Positions 25,718 to 34,341 of a stretch of DNA of 64,000 bases are shown here, piece after piece. Source of the stretch: Pseudomonadota bacterium (GTDB lineage Bacteria; Myxococcota_A; UBA796; SXON01). The notes under the pieces are model-generated. The model was not told where the DNA came from. It searched no databases and was given only the letters and a program-made list of their open reading frames with translations. The stretch spans positions 126,501 to 190,500 of the forward strand of contig JAUXQH010000024.1 of assembly GCA_030685065.1 (NCBI GenBank), written 5' to 3'. A program made the translations under genes and the position numbers. The stretch's first letter is position 1. Every line of letters starts with the position of its first letter.

Positions 25718-26593
25718 ATGGGATACGTCCGTGGGATGTTCGTCCTGATGTTGTTCGTGGCCTGTGTCGGGGACAAAGCGCCGGACTCGCTCGGGGGTGA
25801 CACTTCTGGGGACACGTCGCCCGACACCGCGGCGGACGGTGGCGTTTGGGAGCCCGTGATCCCGGCGTGTGACCTCGTCGCGCCATTGCCGGTCGCAGCG
25901 GGCGCGATCCCGACGTTGTACAAGCTCTATGGGCCCGATCCCATCCACATGGCGAGCCTCGCCGGGTACATCGACACGTACGCGGATGACCTTGGTTGTC
26001 CCATTCGTACGGAGGATGTCGACGCGGGCACCGTGGTCTACGAGGGAAGTTGCTCGAGCGACGAGCTCACCTTCGAAGGGCGGTGGACCTCCTTCCGCGA
26101 GGTCGGTTCGGACGGTGGGGGGCGGGATGCCGAGCTGGCGGAGGGGGTTCGCTTCGTCGAGAACTACCTTGCGGGTTTTGTTGTCACTGCTGACGGGTCC
26201 GTGAGCTCGCAGGGCACCGCGGAGGGCTGGTCGGTCGAGCGGGATTACGCGCTCGACCTTCAGTTGGATGATCCGTGGGTCGACGGGACGTGGTATGCGC
26301 GATCGTCCGAGTCCGGCACGTACGCGGGTGAGAACACCATCCACGAGATGTACGTCGACGCGATCCCCGACGTCGGCGACGCCGGCGACTACTGCCTCAC
26401 CCTCGACTCACGTCCCGTGCCCGACTGTGAGCTGGAGCCGTGGGGCGGTTGGGTCCTACAGGGGGCCTCGGTCGTCGTGGTCACGTTCGACCCGGACGTA
26501 GCGTGTGACGGATGCGCCGATGTGACGATCGACGGAGCGGACGCGGGCGAGGTGTGCGGATCGTTGTACGGCGCGACGTATATCCGCGACTGA
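25718..26593 (+). CDS. Lipoprotein of unknown function
   Basis: The 291-residue protein has a lipoprotein-type signal (MLFVAC at residues 10-15) and a Gly/Asp/Thr/Ser spacer (GGDTSGDTSPD), a common tether in surface lipoproteins of this group. The mature domain is beta-rich with seven to nine Cys and many acidic residues. I recognise no family. A GGAGG ribosome site precedes the ATG. It converges with the exonuclease gene. Confidence 0.6.
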   Translation: MGYVRGMFVLMLFVACVGDKAPDSLGGDTSGDTSPDTAADGGVWEPVIPACDLVAPLPVAAGAIPTLYKLYGPDPIHMASLAGYIDTYADDLGCPIRTEDVDAGTVVYEGSCSSDELTFEGRWTSFREVGSDGGGRDAELAEGVRFVENYLAGFVVTADGSVSSQGTAEGWSVERDYALDLQLDDPWVDGTWYARSSESGTYAGENTIHEMYVDAIPDVGDAGDYCLTLDSRPVPDCELEPWGGWVLQGASVVVVTFDPDVACDGCADVTIDGADAGEVCGSLYGATYIRD

Positions 26594-26605
26594 AGTCCGC
26601 TCGGG

Positions 26606-26622
26606 GCCTCGTCAGACGAGGC
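26606..26622. terminator. Hairpin between convergent genes
   Basis: A perfect 7-bp stem GCCTCGT/ACGAGGC with a 3-nt loop sits between two convergent genes, and overlaps the leftward stop codon. It fits a compact bidirectional terminator. Confidence 0.45.
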
Positions 26623-27394
26623 TGATCCGATCCATCCGAAACACCCGATCCTCCCCCCGCAGATGACAGAACGCCTCCACCCGGGAGCCGAGCACCCGCT
26701 GCACCGTGATCGCCCGCCGCGTCGCCTGGGCGTCCGAGCTGCGGTAATCGATGGTGATGGGCTCGTGGCGGAGCGCGGCGGCCAGGAGCGCGTCGAGCAC
26801 GACCTTGAGCTCCTCGGTGTTGGGGCGGCGACACAGGCGCTCGGCGTCCTCGACCGTCAGGCGCCGCTCGGGGTCGGCGCGATCGAGCAGCTGCCACGCC
26901 ATCTCCCAGGTGGCCTCGGCGTCGTCGAGGGCGCGATGCGCGCGGCCACGCCCGATGCCCAGGTGTTCGCACACGGCGGAGAGCCGGTGGCTCGGGAGCG
27001 CCAAGACGCGGCGGGAGAGCCCGAGCGTGTCAATCACCGGGACCTCGGGCGCGGTGAGCCCCGCCCGCGCGCACTCCATGTCGAGAAACGCGAGGTCGAA
27101 CCGTGCGTTGTGCGCCACCAGGATCGCGCCGCCCAAGAGGCGCGACAACGTGGGCGCCACCTCGACGAACCGCGGTTGGCCGCTCAGCATCTCGTCCGTG
27201 ATGCCGTGGATCTCGGTCGCGCCGACCGGGCGCTCGGGATGGAGGAGCGTCGACCAGGCCTGGGGCACGTGCCCGTAGCGCCCGCGCACGACCGCCACCT
27301 CGATCGCGCGGTCGCCACGATCCGGCGACAGGCCGGTGGTCTCGAAGTCGACCGCGGCGAGCTCCGCGTCCCAGAGGCTCGAGGATTCGGTCAA
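26612..27394 (-). CDS. DnaQ-like 3'-5' exonuclease fused to WYL-like domain
   Basis: The 260-residue product has a DEDDh exonuclease domain (~8-170) with VDFETTG (two acidic metal ligands), HNARFD, and HRALDDA (His and Asp of motif III). It would remove nucleotides from 3' ends. Residues ~190-260 look like a WYL-type SH3-like domain (ITIDYRSSDAQATRRAI, VEAFCHLRGEDRVFRMDRI). WYL domains sense nucleic-acid or nucleotide ligands. The start is TTG (GGAAGAG upstream), whose bases overlap the TGA stop of the upstream gene (TTGA, 27391-27394). Confidence 0.75.
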   Translation of the reverse strand: MTESSSLWDAELAAVDFETTGLSPDRGDRAIEVAVVRGRYGHVPQAWSTLLHPERPVGATEIHGITDEMLSGQPRFVEVAPTLSRLLGGAILVAHNARFDLAFLDMECARAGLTAPEVPVIDTLGLSRRVLALPSHRLSAVCEHLGIGRGRAHRALDDAEATWEMAWQLLDRADPERRLTVEDAERLCRRPNTEELKVVLDALLAAALRHEPITIDYRSSDAQATRRAITVQRVLGSRVEAFCHLRGEDRVFRMDRISLV

Positions 27395-30333
27395 CGTCCG
27401 GGCTCTTCCTCGGCGGGATCGACCGGAGGGAGCAGCCAAGGAGGCAGTCCGGGCGCGGTCCAACCGGAGCCGTCGACATCGACGTAGATGGGGTTGGTGA
27501 GGGCGTAGGGAAGGACGGGCCCCGAGCGCGGGATGGGGATCGCCGGCGAGAGCAGCGAGCCGACGGACGGCACGTCGGAGAGGGCCTCGGTGACCACGTC
27601 CTGGAGCTGCACCGGCGCCATCTCGACCGGCGTGAAGAGGGGGGCGAGGTCCCCGTCGCCCAGGGCGATGACGACGAACCACGAGTCGACCGTCACGTCG
27701 ACCGTGAGGTCCTGTACCAACTTGTAGATGTCCGGATCGAGCCCCTCCCACTCGTGGATGAGCGTGCCGTTCTGGTAGAGCTCGACGCGATCGACGGGGA
27801 TCCAGCTCGGCGCCTGCACCTCGATGTGCAGATCGACCGTGCCGTCGGTGTCGACGATCTCGTCCCCGACGATGGCCGTTTCGTTCGCCGTGAACCGGAT
27901 GAACGGACCGTAGCTCGCGACGACGTGGCCGGCGCGCACGGCGTCCGCCATCGCCTGTTCGTCCAGCAGGGCGGGCTCGTCCGTCTCCGCGACGACGTAA
28001 TTCCGGGGGCACCCGGCCTCGACCGAGAAGCTGCCGTGGGTGTCGCTGTTGCCGAGCGCCGTGTACCGCTTGCCGGTGTTGAGCAGCGAGAACCAATCGT
28101 CGACCTGGCCCTCGTGGCCGTAGCCGAGACGGTAGATGCCGTCCGACAGGTCCTCCTGCTCCTGCCCGCTGCGCGCCACCATGTCGTAGGAGGAGAGCGC
28201 CTCGCCGTCCGCGTAGCGATCCAACTCGGGTTGGGTGGGAGTGCGCACGATCTCGAAGCGCTTGCCGTTGAGCAGCTCGAGGGCCTCGAACGTGTCCTCG
28301 AACTCGTCCACCCGGAGGAGGGGATTCACGATGGAGAGCGTGGGCGTCGCGATCGTGCCGGTGTACGGATCGTAGCCGAATTGGTCGAAGTACCCGAGGA
28401 TGCCGTCACGCGGGTGGGCCACGAAGCGCACGGGCTCGTACCCGGAGGCGGTGCCGAGCTCGTCGAGCGTGTCGAGGATCTCCCCGGCGGTCATGCCGGT
28501 CCAATCGAAGGCGCCGCCCTGGTCCGCGAGCGTGTCCGCCACGAAGGGGAAGCCGAGGAAGTGCCCGACCTCGAGCGTGGTGGTCTCGAGGCCCACCGCG
28601 GTCTTGAGCCAGGGTTCGAGGCCGAGATCCTCCACGGTGGGCGCGTAGTCGGTCAGGGCGTCGTGATCGGTCGACGTGAAGAACTCGACCCCCTCGGCGG
28701 CCATGGTGATCACGCGATCCGACAGCGACGTGCCCGAGTCGAAGCTGTTGACGGAGTGGACGTGGAAGTCGGCGCTGACGTACCCGCTGGTGTCGACCGA
28801 GCGCACCACCTGGAGGCGCAGGCGGGACACGCCGGTGTCGGTCACGGTGAAGGGCTCGGAGGTGCCGAGCTCGTACTCGAGGCCGCGCGAGGCGATCGCG
28901 GTGTAGGTGCCCGGGGGGAGGATCACGTCGGCGCGACCGTCGCGGGTGAAGACCACCTCGGAGGGCGCCCCCGCGATGTAGGGGTCCCCGAGGTCGGGGT
29001 TCAGGGTGCTCTCTCCGAAGAAGCTGATCTTCGAAGGGGCGGCGCGGCCGAGCTCGTCGACCACCTCGACGCTCACCTGGCCCGCGCGCGGTGAGGCGAC
29101 CACCAGGTTGACCGTACCTCCCTCGGTGACGGTGACGGGGATGCGGACGCCGTCCGGCCGGCCGCGGCCATGGACCACCAGCTCGTAGTCGCCCGGGGGG
29201 AGCCGCCCGCCGAACGAGCCGTCGATCTGCGTGTCGTCGCCTACGTCCGAGAGCCATTGGTTGTAGGGCTGCTCGGCGCCCGCCTGGTAGGCGAGCACGG
29301 ACAGCCCGGAGAGCGCGATGCCGGTGCCCTCTTCGAGGACGTAGCCGCGCACCTCGCCGTAGGGCTGGCCCTTGGCCTCGAGCAGCACGTCGAGCACGCT
29401 GCCGACATCCCCCTTGCCGATCGCGAGGTAGCGCTCGTAGCTGTAGGCGGTGCCGGCCGGGAACCGGTCGTTCTCCCCCGCGACGCCCGCGATGCCGGCG
29501 CCGAACGCCGCGGTCTGGGAGGAGGTGAAGAGGGGGACGTACAGGTCGCCGGTGGCGGCGGCGATGCCGTAGCTCACGCCGTCGGCCACGCCGGCCACGA
29601 ACTCGAACTGGAAGGGGTCCTGGAACGTGTTGACGCCGGCGTTCCGCACCTCGTCGACCGCGCGATCCTCGTCGAAGCCCATGCCCGGGGCGAACACGTC
29701 GACCGAGCCGCCCTGCAGGTAGAAGTCGCCGAAGGCCACCCCGGACGAGATCGCGAGCTCGAGCACGTCGAGGCCGGCTTCCGAGCCCGGGAGCAGCGTG
29801 CCCTCGATCGTCTCGTCGGAGCCGAAGGTCGCGGTGGTGCGGATCTTGAGCGCGCCAGCGCCGGGCTCGAGGATGTAGTCGGTCGTGATCCGGAACTCGG
29901 GCTGCCCGACGACGGCCCAGAGCGGGTCGAGCATGGTCAGGAAGGGCTCGGCCGCGGCGTCGGTGCGGATGATCGCGGCGTTGCCGTCCGCGCCGTCGTT
30001 GACGATGGACACCTCGGGGGCCTCGTCGACCGCGCCGAGGTTCATGTTGACCGTCGAGAACATCTCGGCGAGGCGATCGTTCCCGTGCCCGCCGGCGTAC
30101 TTCGGGTGCGGCCGCTGCAGGTCCGCGTCGGCGATCGTGCCACCGTACGGGCTCGGCCCGAGCGAGTAGCGCGCGCGCAGCACGGTGAAGCGCACCCGGT
30201 CGTTCTCCAGCAGGTAGTCCCCTGGACGCGCCATGGCCTTCGGGCCGCCGATCCCGTCTTCCAGGGTTTCGATCGGCGTCGCGCGCGACCAGGAGGGGCT
30301 CTCGGAGCAGGCGAGGAGGAGAAGGAGGTGCAT
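27391..30333 (-). CDS. PHP-domain (CehA/McbA-type) metallohydrolase lipoprotein
   Basis: The 980-residue protein has a very short lipoprotein signal (MHLLLLLAC). Residues ~20-300 resemble a galactose-mutarotase-like beta-sandwich. Carboxypeptidase-regulatory-like beta-sandwich repeats follow (~310-500), and a PHP-type phosphoesterase domain (~520-860) has SADFHVHS, STDHD, VAHPRD and NSDTH as metal ligands. The C-terminus is Pro-rich. CehA/McbA-like enzymes hydrolyse esters or phosphoesters of external compounds. Its start codon is 30 bp from a divergent porin gene, and its stop overlaps the exonuclease start. Confidence 0.8.
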   Translation of the reverse strand: MHLLLLLACSESPSWSRATPIETLEDGIGGPKAMARPGDYLLENDRVRFTVLRARYSLGPSPYGGTIADADLQRPHPKYAGGHGNDRLAEMFSTVNMNLGAVDEAPEVSIVNDGADGNAAIIRTDAAAEPFLTMLDPLWAVVGQPEFRITTDYILEPGAGALKIRTTATFGSDETIEGTLLPGSEAGLDVLELAISSGVAFGDFYLQGGSVDVFAPGMGFDEDRAVDEVRNAGVNTFQDPFQFEFVAGVADGVSYGIAAATGDLYVPLFTSSQTAAFGAGIAGVAGENDRFPAGTAYSYERYLAIGKGDVGSVLDVLLEAKGQPYGEVRGYVLEEGTGIALSGLSVLAYQAGAEQPYNQWLSDVGDDTQIDGSFGGRLPPGDYELVVHGRGRPDGVRIPVTVTEGGTVNLVVASPRAGQVSVEVVDELGRAAPSKISFFGESTLNPDLGDPYIAGAPSEVVFTRDGRADVILPPGTYTAIASRGLEYELGTSEPFTVTDTGVSRLRLQVVRSVDTSGYVSADFHVHSVNSFDSGTSLSDRVITMAAEGVEFFTSTDHDALTDYAPTVEDLGLEPWLKTAVGLETTTLEVGHFLGFPFVADTLADQGGAFDWTGMTAGEILDTLDELGTASGYEPVRFVAHPRDGILGYFDQFGYDPYTGTIATPTLSIVNPLLRVDEFEDTFEALELLNGKRFEIVRTPTQPELDRYADGEALSSYDMVARSGQEQEDLSDGIYRLGYGHEGQVDDWFSLLNTGKRYTALGNSDTHGSFSVEAGCPRNYVVAETDEPALLDEQAMADAVRAGHVVASYGPFIRFTANETAIVGDEIVDTDGTVDLHIEVQAPSWIPVDRVELYQNGTLIHEWEGLDPDIYKLVQDLTVDVTVDSWFVVIALGDGDLAPLFTPVEMAPVQLQDVVTEALSDVPSVGSLLSPAIPIPRSGPVLPYALTNPIYVDVDGSGWTAPGLPPWLLPPVDPAEEEPGR

Positions 30334-30335
30334 GG

Positions 30336-30352
30336 CCGGTGTAGGATACCGG
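30336..30352. promoter_or_regulatory. Palindrome in a 30-bp divergent intergenic gap
   Basis: CCGGT (30336-30340) and ACCGG (30348-30352) flank 7 bp containing a -10-like TAGGAT. The whole gap between two divergent start codons is 30 bp, and neither gene shows a Shine-Dalgarno sequence. Promoters must overlap the coding regions or the messages may be nearly leaderless. Confidence 0.35.
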
Positions 30353-30363
30353 TCTCCACCCGG

Positions 30364-31599
30364 ATGTCCATGCTGCTCGCCCTCGCCGCCCTGGCCCTTG
30401 CTCCTTCTTCTGCCCTCGCGGGCACCGAGATCGTGGAGGACGCGCCGGACACGGTCGTCGAGGAGCCACCCCCCGCGGACATGGAACGGAGCGGGAAGAA
30501 GCGGGGCGGCGGGCGCCGGGGCGGTCAGGGCGAGCGCCCTCCCGAGGGGGGCCCGCACGGGGAGGGGCGGCACGGGCCCGGTGGCGAAGGCGGTCGGCCC
30601 GACCACCTGTGGGCGCACATCCGCCCCGTCGGCCTCGCGCAGGTGTGGGTGACGGCCTGGGACATGGACGAGGACGCCGTCGCGGACGCCTCCGGCTACG
30701 GGGACCCCGAGGACGACGTGGGCTTCAAGCTCAAGCGCTTTCGCCTCGGCCTCGCGGGGGAGGAGAAGGGGCTGGACTGGGCCCTCGTGGTCGGACTGAC
30801 CGCCCCGTACGACGGGTTCGATGAGGAGGATGGGAGCATCGAGATCGTGGATGCGCACGTCGGCTACCGCTGGAAGGGCCTCGGGGTCAAGGTCGGGCGC
30901 GACGAGGTGCCCTTCTCTCGCGACCGCATGATCTCCTCCGGCGAGCAGACCTTCACCGAGCGCGGCATGATCGCGGAGCACATCGCGCCGGGCCGCGACC
31001 TCGGCGCCAGCGTGTGGGGCGAGCGTTGGGGCGCGAAGGTGACGCTCGGCGTCTTCAACAGCGGCGGCGACATCTTCGGGGACGACAACCTGGGGAAGAC
31101 CTTCCTCGGCCGCGTCGAGTACAGCCGCGGGGACGCTGACGTCTACGAGACCTGGGGCGGCTCCCGGAAGCTCTCGTACGGGCTCGGCGTCGGCGGCTTC
31201 ATGACGGACGATGTGTCCACCGCCACCCAGGCCGTGGGCGCGGACCTCATCCTCCGCGTCGCGGGCCTCACGGTGCTCGTCGACGCCGCGCTCGCGGATG
31301 TGTCGCCCACCAACTCCGACCTCGCGGTGCCGGGCGTGTGGGCGCAGACGACGCGGCGCGGCCTCACCGGGCAGATCGGGTACGGCCTCGGCGCGTTCGA
31401 GCCCGCGGTCAAGGTGAGCCTGTACGAAGACTCGTCGGTGGGTGGATACACGACGCTGCTCGGCGGCGTGGTGTGGCACGGCGGCATGGACGATCGGGGG
31501 CGCGATCGCGTGCGCATCGGCGCCGGCTACGTGCTCCGCATGGAGGAGAGCGCCATCGCGAACGACTCCGTTCGCCTCTGGGCCCAGGTTCGCCCGTGA
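30364..31599 (+). CDS. Phosphate-selective porin O/P-like outer-membrane protein
   Basis: The 411-residue protein has a signal peptide (cleaved near ALAG). A Lys/Arg/Gly-rich disordered stretch follows (~38-80), and then a beta-barrel (~85-411) with alternating hydrophobic strands and a C-terminal ...RLWAQVRP. The FKLKRFRLGLAGEEKGLDW and VKVGRDEVPFSRD segments match the OprO/OprP porin family pattern. Selectivity is not certain. The divergent PHP-type hydrolase 30 bp away suggests a hydrolyse-and-import pair. A second in-frame ATG lies two codons downstream. Confidence 0.7.
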   Translation: MSMLLALAALALAPSSALAGTEIVEDAPDTVVEEPPPADMERSGKKRGGGRRGGQGERPPEGGPHGEGRHGPGGEGGRPDHLWAHIRPVGLAQVWVTAWDMDEDAVADASGYGDPEDDVGFKLKRFRLGLAGEEKGLDWALVVGLTAPYDGFDEEDGSIEIVDAHVGYRWKGLGVKVGRDEVPFSRDRMISSGEQTFTERGMIAEHIAPGRDLGASVWGERWGAKVTLGVFNSGGDIFGDDNLGKTFLGRVEYSRGDADVYETWGGSRKLSYGLGVGGFMTDDVSTATQAVGADLILRVAGLTVLVDAALADVSPTNSDLAVPGVWAQTTRRGLTGQIGYGLGAFEPAVKVSLYEDSSVGGYTTLLGGVVWHGGMDDRGRDRVRIGAGYVLRMEESAIANDSVRLWAQVRP

Positions 31600-31612
31600 A
31601 CGGGCGGCGGCC

Positions 31613-31939
31613 ATGAGGATCCGCGGCATCCAGGAGCTTCCCGAACCCACGTTCCGGACGGTCGACGATGCCTGGGTGAGCCTCGATTCGGTGGTCGAGC
31701 GGGTCTGCGCTGCGCTGCGGGGGGACGTGAGCCCGGTGGTGGCCAAGTGCACGATCCAGCTCGCGCGCCACGCCGCGGAGCAGCTCGATCGGGTGGAGAT
31801 CGGCCCGCTCGCGACCGACGTGTGCTTCGCGTTGCGGGGCGAGCGCATCGTCGTGACGCCCATCGTCGTGCAGGCGATCTTGATGGCGTACGCGGGAGAG
31901 GTCGCGACGCTCGAGGTCGTGCAGGTCGAGGAGGGGTAG
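31613..31939 (+). CDS. Small protein of unknown function
   Basis: This 108-residue protein has no signal peptide and mixed alpha/beta character (RTVDDAWVSLDSVVERVCAAL, then VVVQAILMAYAGEVATLEVV). It has three Cys. It begins 13 bp after the porin gene on the same strand and may be cotranscribed. No family was recognised. The ATG at 31613 is the first that avoids overlap with the porin. Confidence 0.5.
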   Translation: MRIRGIQELPEPTFRTVDDAWVSLDSVVERVCAALRGDVSPVVAKCTIQLARHAAEQLDRVEIGPLATDVCFALRGERIVVTPIVVQAILMAYAGEVATLEVVQVEEG

Positions 31940-31945
31940 CCGGTT

Positions 31946-31963
31946 CTCGCGACCGACCGCGAG
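31946..31963. terminator. Hairpin filling a convergent gap
   Basis: A perfect 6-bp stem CTCGCG/CGCGAG with a 6-nt loop ends exactly at the kinase stop codon. It lies within the 24-bp gap between convergent genes, so it may end both transcripts. Confidence 0.4.
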
Positions 31964-33796
31964 CTACGGCGTGACCGCCACGGTCTTCGGGGCCGCGTAC
32001 GAGCCTTCCTTGAGCGTCGCGTCGCCCTTGGCGGCCGAGATGAAGTAGGCGACGCCCCCCGCCATGGCGTCCGTGGCCTTGACCGATGTCGCGTAGGTGC
32101 CGCCCGTGCCCTTCATCGGCTTCTCGTCGAACGCGCCGCCGGCGGCCGGCCGGTAGTAGAGCTTGACGGTCCACCCGGCGTCGGGGAGCGTGACGGCGAA
32201 GGGGATCACGTCCCCCACCTTGGCGCCGCCGGGCGTCGCGTGGGAGAGGCTCGGCTTCCTGGTGGGGGCGGGCTCGGTCACGGTGGGCGTGACGGCCTCG
32301 GGCGGGGTGACGGCGGTCCCGTTCAGAGGGGCGACCCCCTGGGGCGTGCCCTGCTTCGGCTTTCCATCGGCCGGCCGTTGGGCGTCCGGGTTCGTGCCGT
32401 TCACGGGCGCGCCACCTGGGGGCACGGGGAGCACGGGATCGGCGCCCTGGACCGCGAGCCCGGGCACCACCTGGTCCGGCGCGACCGGCGCGACGGGCTG
32501 GACCGGCGTGACGACGGCGGCCGGCTTGGGCTCCGTGGTCAGGTCGGTCAGGGGCGGCGTGATCGGGGCTGTCTCGGCATCCGGCGTCGTGAAGATCAGG
32601 TAGCCGACGCCCGCGACGGTCAGGGCGAGGGCGACGAGCATCGCGCCGGTCGCGAGGACCCAGGGGATGGCCGAGCGGGGCGCCTCGCTGGAGAAGGTGT
32701 CCCCCGCGAGCGCCGGGCGGGGCGGCCCCTCGGGGGGGGGCCTGGGCGCGACGGGCCGCGCGTCGACCCTGGGCGCGGCGGCGGGCTCGTCTGTCGCCGG
32801 GGAGGGGCTTCCAGCGTCGGCAGCGTCGCTCAGCTCGCCCACGTCCGGCACCATCGTGCCGAGGGCGTCGTGCTCGCCCGTGATGACCTCGGACGCGAAC
32901 TGCTGCATCGTGTCCATCGGCTTGCCAGGGCGCTCGAGCGTGTGCCCCACGAGGGGCACGGTGATCTCGGGATCCTCCGGGAGCATCGACACCAGGGCGC
33001 GCAGGGACTCGGCCATGGCGCGGGCGGAGAGGTAGCGATCCTCTCGGCGGTAGCGCGTGGCGCGCTTGATGACCTCGGCGAGCTCCTCCGGCACGTCCGC
33101 GAGCATCCCGGGCTCGGTCTCGGCCATGAAGAGCTCGGGCGGGGTCTCCCCGCGCAGGAGCGACCAGAGCGTCGCGCCGACCGAGTACACGTCCGCCCGC
33201 ACATCCACCTGCTTGGCGTTGGTCTTCTGCTCGGGGGCCATGAAGCCCCACGTGCCCATGACCGCCCCGGTCCGCGTCAGGCCGTCGTCATTCTCCGTCT
33301 GCACCTGGGCGATGCCGAAGTCGGTCACCCGGATCTCTCCGGTGCGGGTGAGGAGGATGTTGTGCGGCTTGATGTCCCGGTGGATGACGCCGGCGTCGTG
33401 CGCGGCCTGGAGGCTCTCGCAGATCTGGATCGTCGCGTCCGCCGCCATGCGCGGGGGGAGGGGGCCGAAGTCGCGAACGCGGTCGAGCAGGGAGCCGCCC
33501 TCGATCAGCTCCATCACGATGTATACGCGATCGCCGTCCTCCCCCGTGTCGAAGATCCGCACGACGCGGCTCTCCTCGAGGTTGGCCATGGTCTGGGCCT
33601 CGGCCAGGAAGCGCTTGCGGAGCGAAGGCCGGAGCGCGAGCGAGGGGGAGAGCACCTTGACCGCGCGCGGGCGCTGGAGCCGAAGGTCGAAGGCACGGTA
33701 GACCGTGGCCATTCCGCCCTCGCCGATCACGTCGAGCAGCCGATAGCGGCCCTCGACCAGGCTCTCGGGCATCGGGTTCGCGGGCACGGTCGACAT
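31964..33796 (-). CDS. Transmembrane Hanks-type Ser/Thr protein kinase
   Basis: The 610-residue protein has an N-terminal kinase domain (~18-285) with all key motifs: GEGGMATVYRA (25-35), AVKVL (Lys47), Glu in EAQTM (~66), HRDIKPHN (139-146), DFG (159-161) and APEQ (187-190). A Pro/Ala-rich juxtamembrane linker leads to one transmembrane helix (~376-401). The extracytoplasmic part has a Pro/Val/Thr-rich stalk and a small beta-sandwich-like domain (~520-610) that could sense the envelope. The active-site set is intact, so it should phosphorylate Ser/Thr. ATG at 33796 is preferred over one six codons earlier. Confidence 0.9.
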   Translation of the reverse strand: MSTVPANPMPESLVEGRYRLLDVIGEGGMATVYRAFDLRLQRPRAVKVLSPSLALRPSLRKRFLAEAQTMANLEESRVVRIFDTGEDGDRVYIVMELIEGGSLLDRVRDFGPLPPRMAADATIQICESLQAAHDAGVIHRDIKPHNILLTRTGEIRVTDFGIAQVQTENDDGLTRTGAVMGTWGFMAPEQKTNAKQVDVRADVYSVGATLWSLLRGETPPELFMAETEPGMLADVPEELAEVIKRATRYRREDRYLSARAMAESLRALVSMLPEDPEITVPLVGHTLERPGKPMDTMQQFASEVITGEHDALGTMVPDVGELSDAADAGSPSPATDEPAAAPRVDARPVAPRPPPEGPPRPALAGDTFSSEAPRSAIPWVLATGAMLVALALTVAGVGYLIFTTPDAETAPITPPLTDLTTEPKPAAVVTPVQPVAPVAPDQVVPGLAVQGADPVLPVPPGGAPVNGTNPDAQRPADGKPKQGTPQGVAPLNGTAVTPPEAVTPTVTEPAPTRKPSLSHATPGGAKVGDVIPFAVTLPDAGWTVKLYYRPAAGGAFDEKPMKGTGGTYATSVKATDAMAGGVAYFISAAKGDATLKEGSYAAPKTVAVTP

Positions 33797-33852
33797 CGAG
33801 GCCCTTCCTACCACGGTTCGGAAGACGCCGTTCGGCCTTACGCACGGAGACT

Positions 33853-34341
33853 TCAGGGTCTCGCGAGGAGACGCTGCGTCAGGTCATCGAGCCTCATGGC
33901 GAAGAGCCGCGCGCGCTCCGGGCCGAACGTGCTCGGGCCCAGCCCGGCGACGCGCTCGTCGTACTGGGCGATGAGGGGGGCGAGCTCGGCGATGTCGAGG
34001 ATCACCAGCACCCTGTCCGCGATCTTGCGCGCGAAGCGCACCTGGTGATCGTCCACGTGCTCGCCGAACGCGGACTGGCGCGGCACGACGATCGGCACCT
34101 TGCCGTGGGACAACGCCTGCATGATGGAGGCGGGCCCGCCGTGGGTGATGACGATCCGAGCCTCCTGCATGGAGGACTGGATGCGCGCGTAGGGCATCAT
34201 CGCCTCGGCGCTGCAGCGGGTGGGGACGTACGTCGAGTAGCCGCTCTGGATGCGCACCGGCTCGTCCCCCGGGAGCGCGTCGAGGGCCCGGAGGAGGCGA
34301 TCGAACGGATCTTCATGCGTACCGACGGTGCAGAAGATCAT
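33853..34341 (-). CDS. Alg13/PssE-like glycosyltransferase subunit (GT28 C-terminal type)
   Basis: The 162-residue protein begins MIFCTVGTHEDPFDRLL, the hallmark of small GT28 C-terminal-domain proteins (Alg13, EpsE/PssE). THGGPASIMQAL and IVVPR complete the sugar-nucleotide-binding fold. It works as a heterodimer with an Alg14/PssD membrane partner. That partner is encoded immediately upstream: its TAG directly abuts this ATG (0 bp). The pair would add the second sugar of an exopolysaccharide repeat unit on undecaprenyl diphosphate at the inner membrane. Confidence 0.85.
   Translation of the reverse strand: MIFCTVGTHEDPFDRLLRALDALPGDEPVRIQSGYSTYVPTRCSAEAMMPYARIQSSMQEARIVITHGGPASIMQALSHGKVPIVVPRQSAFGEHVDDHQVRFARKIADRVLVILDIAELAPLIAQYDERVAGLGPSTFGPERARLFAMRLDDLTQRLLARP

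Noticed and set aside
30334-31863. Upstream extension of the PHP-domain gene to 31863
   Set aside because: That region is antisense to the porin gene, and the lipoprotein signal at 30333 marks the true start.
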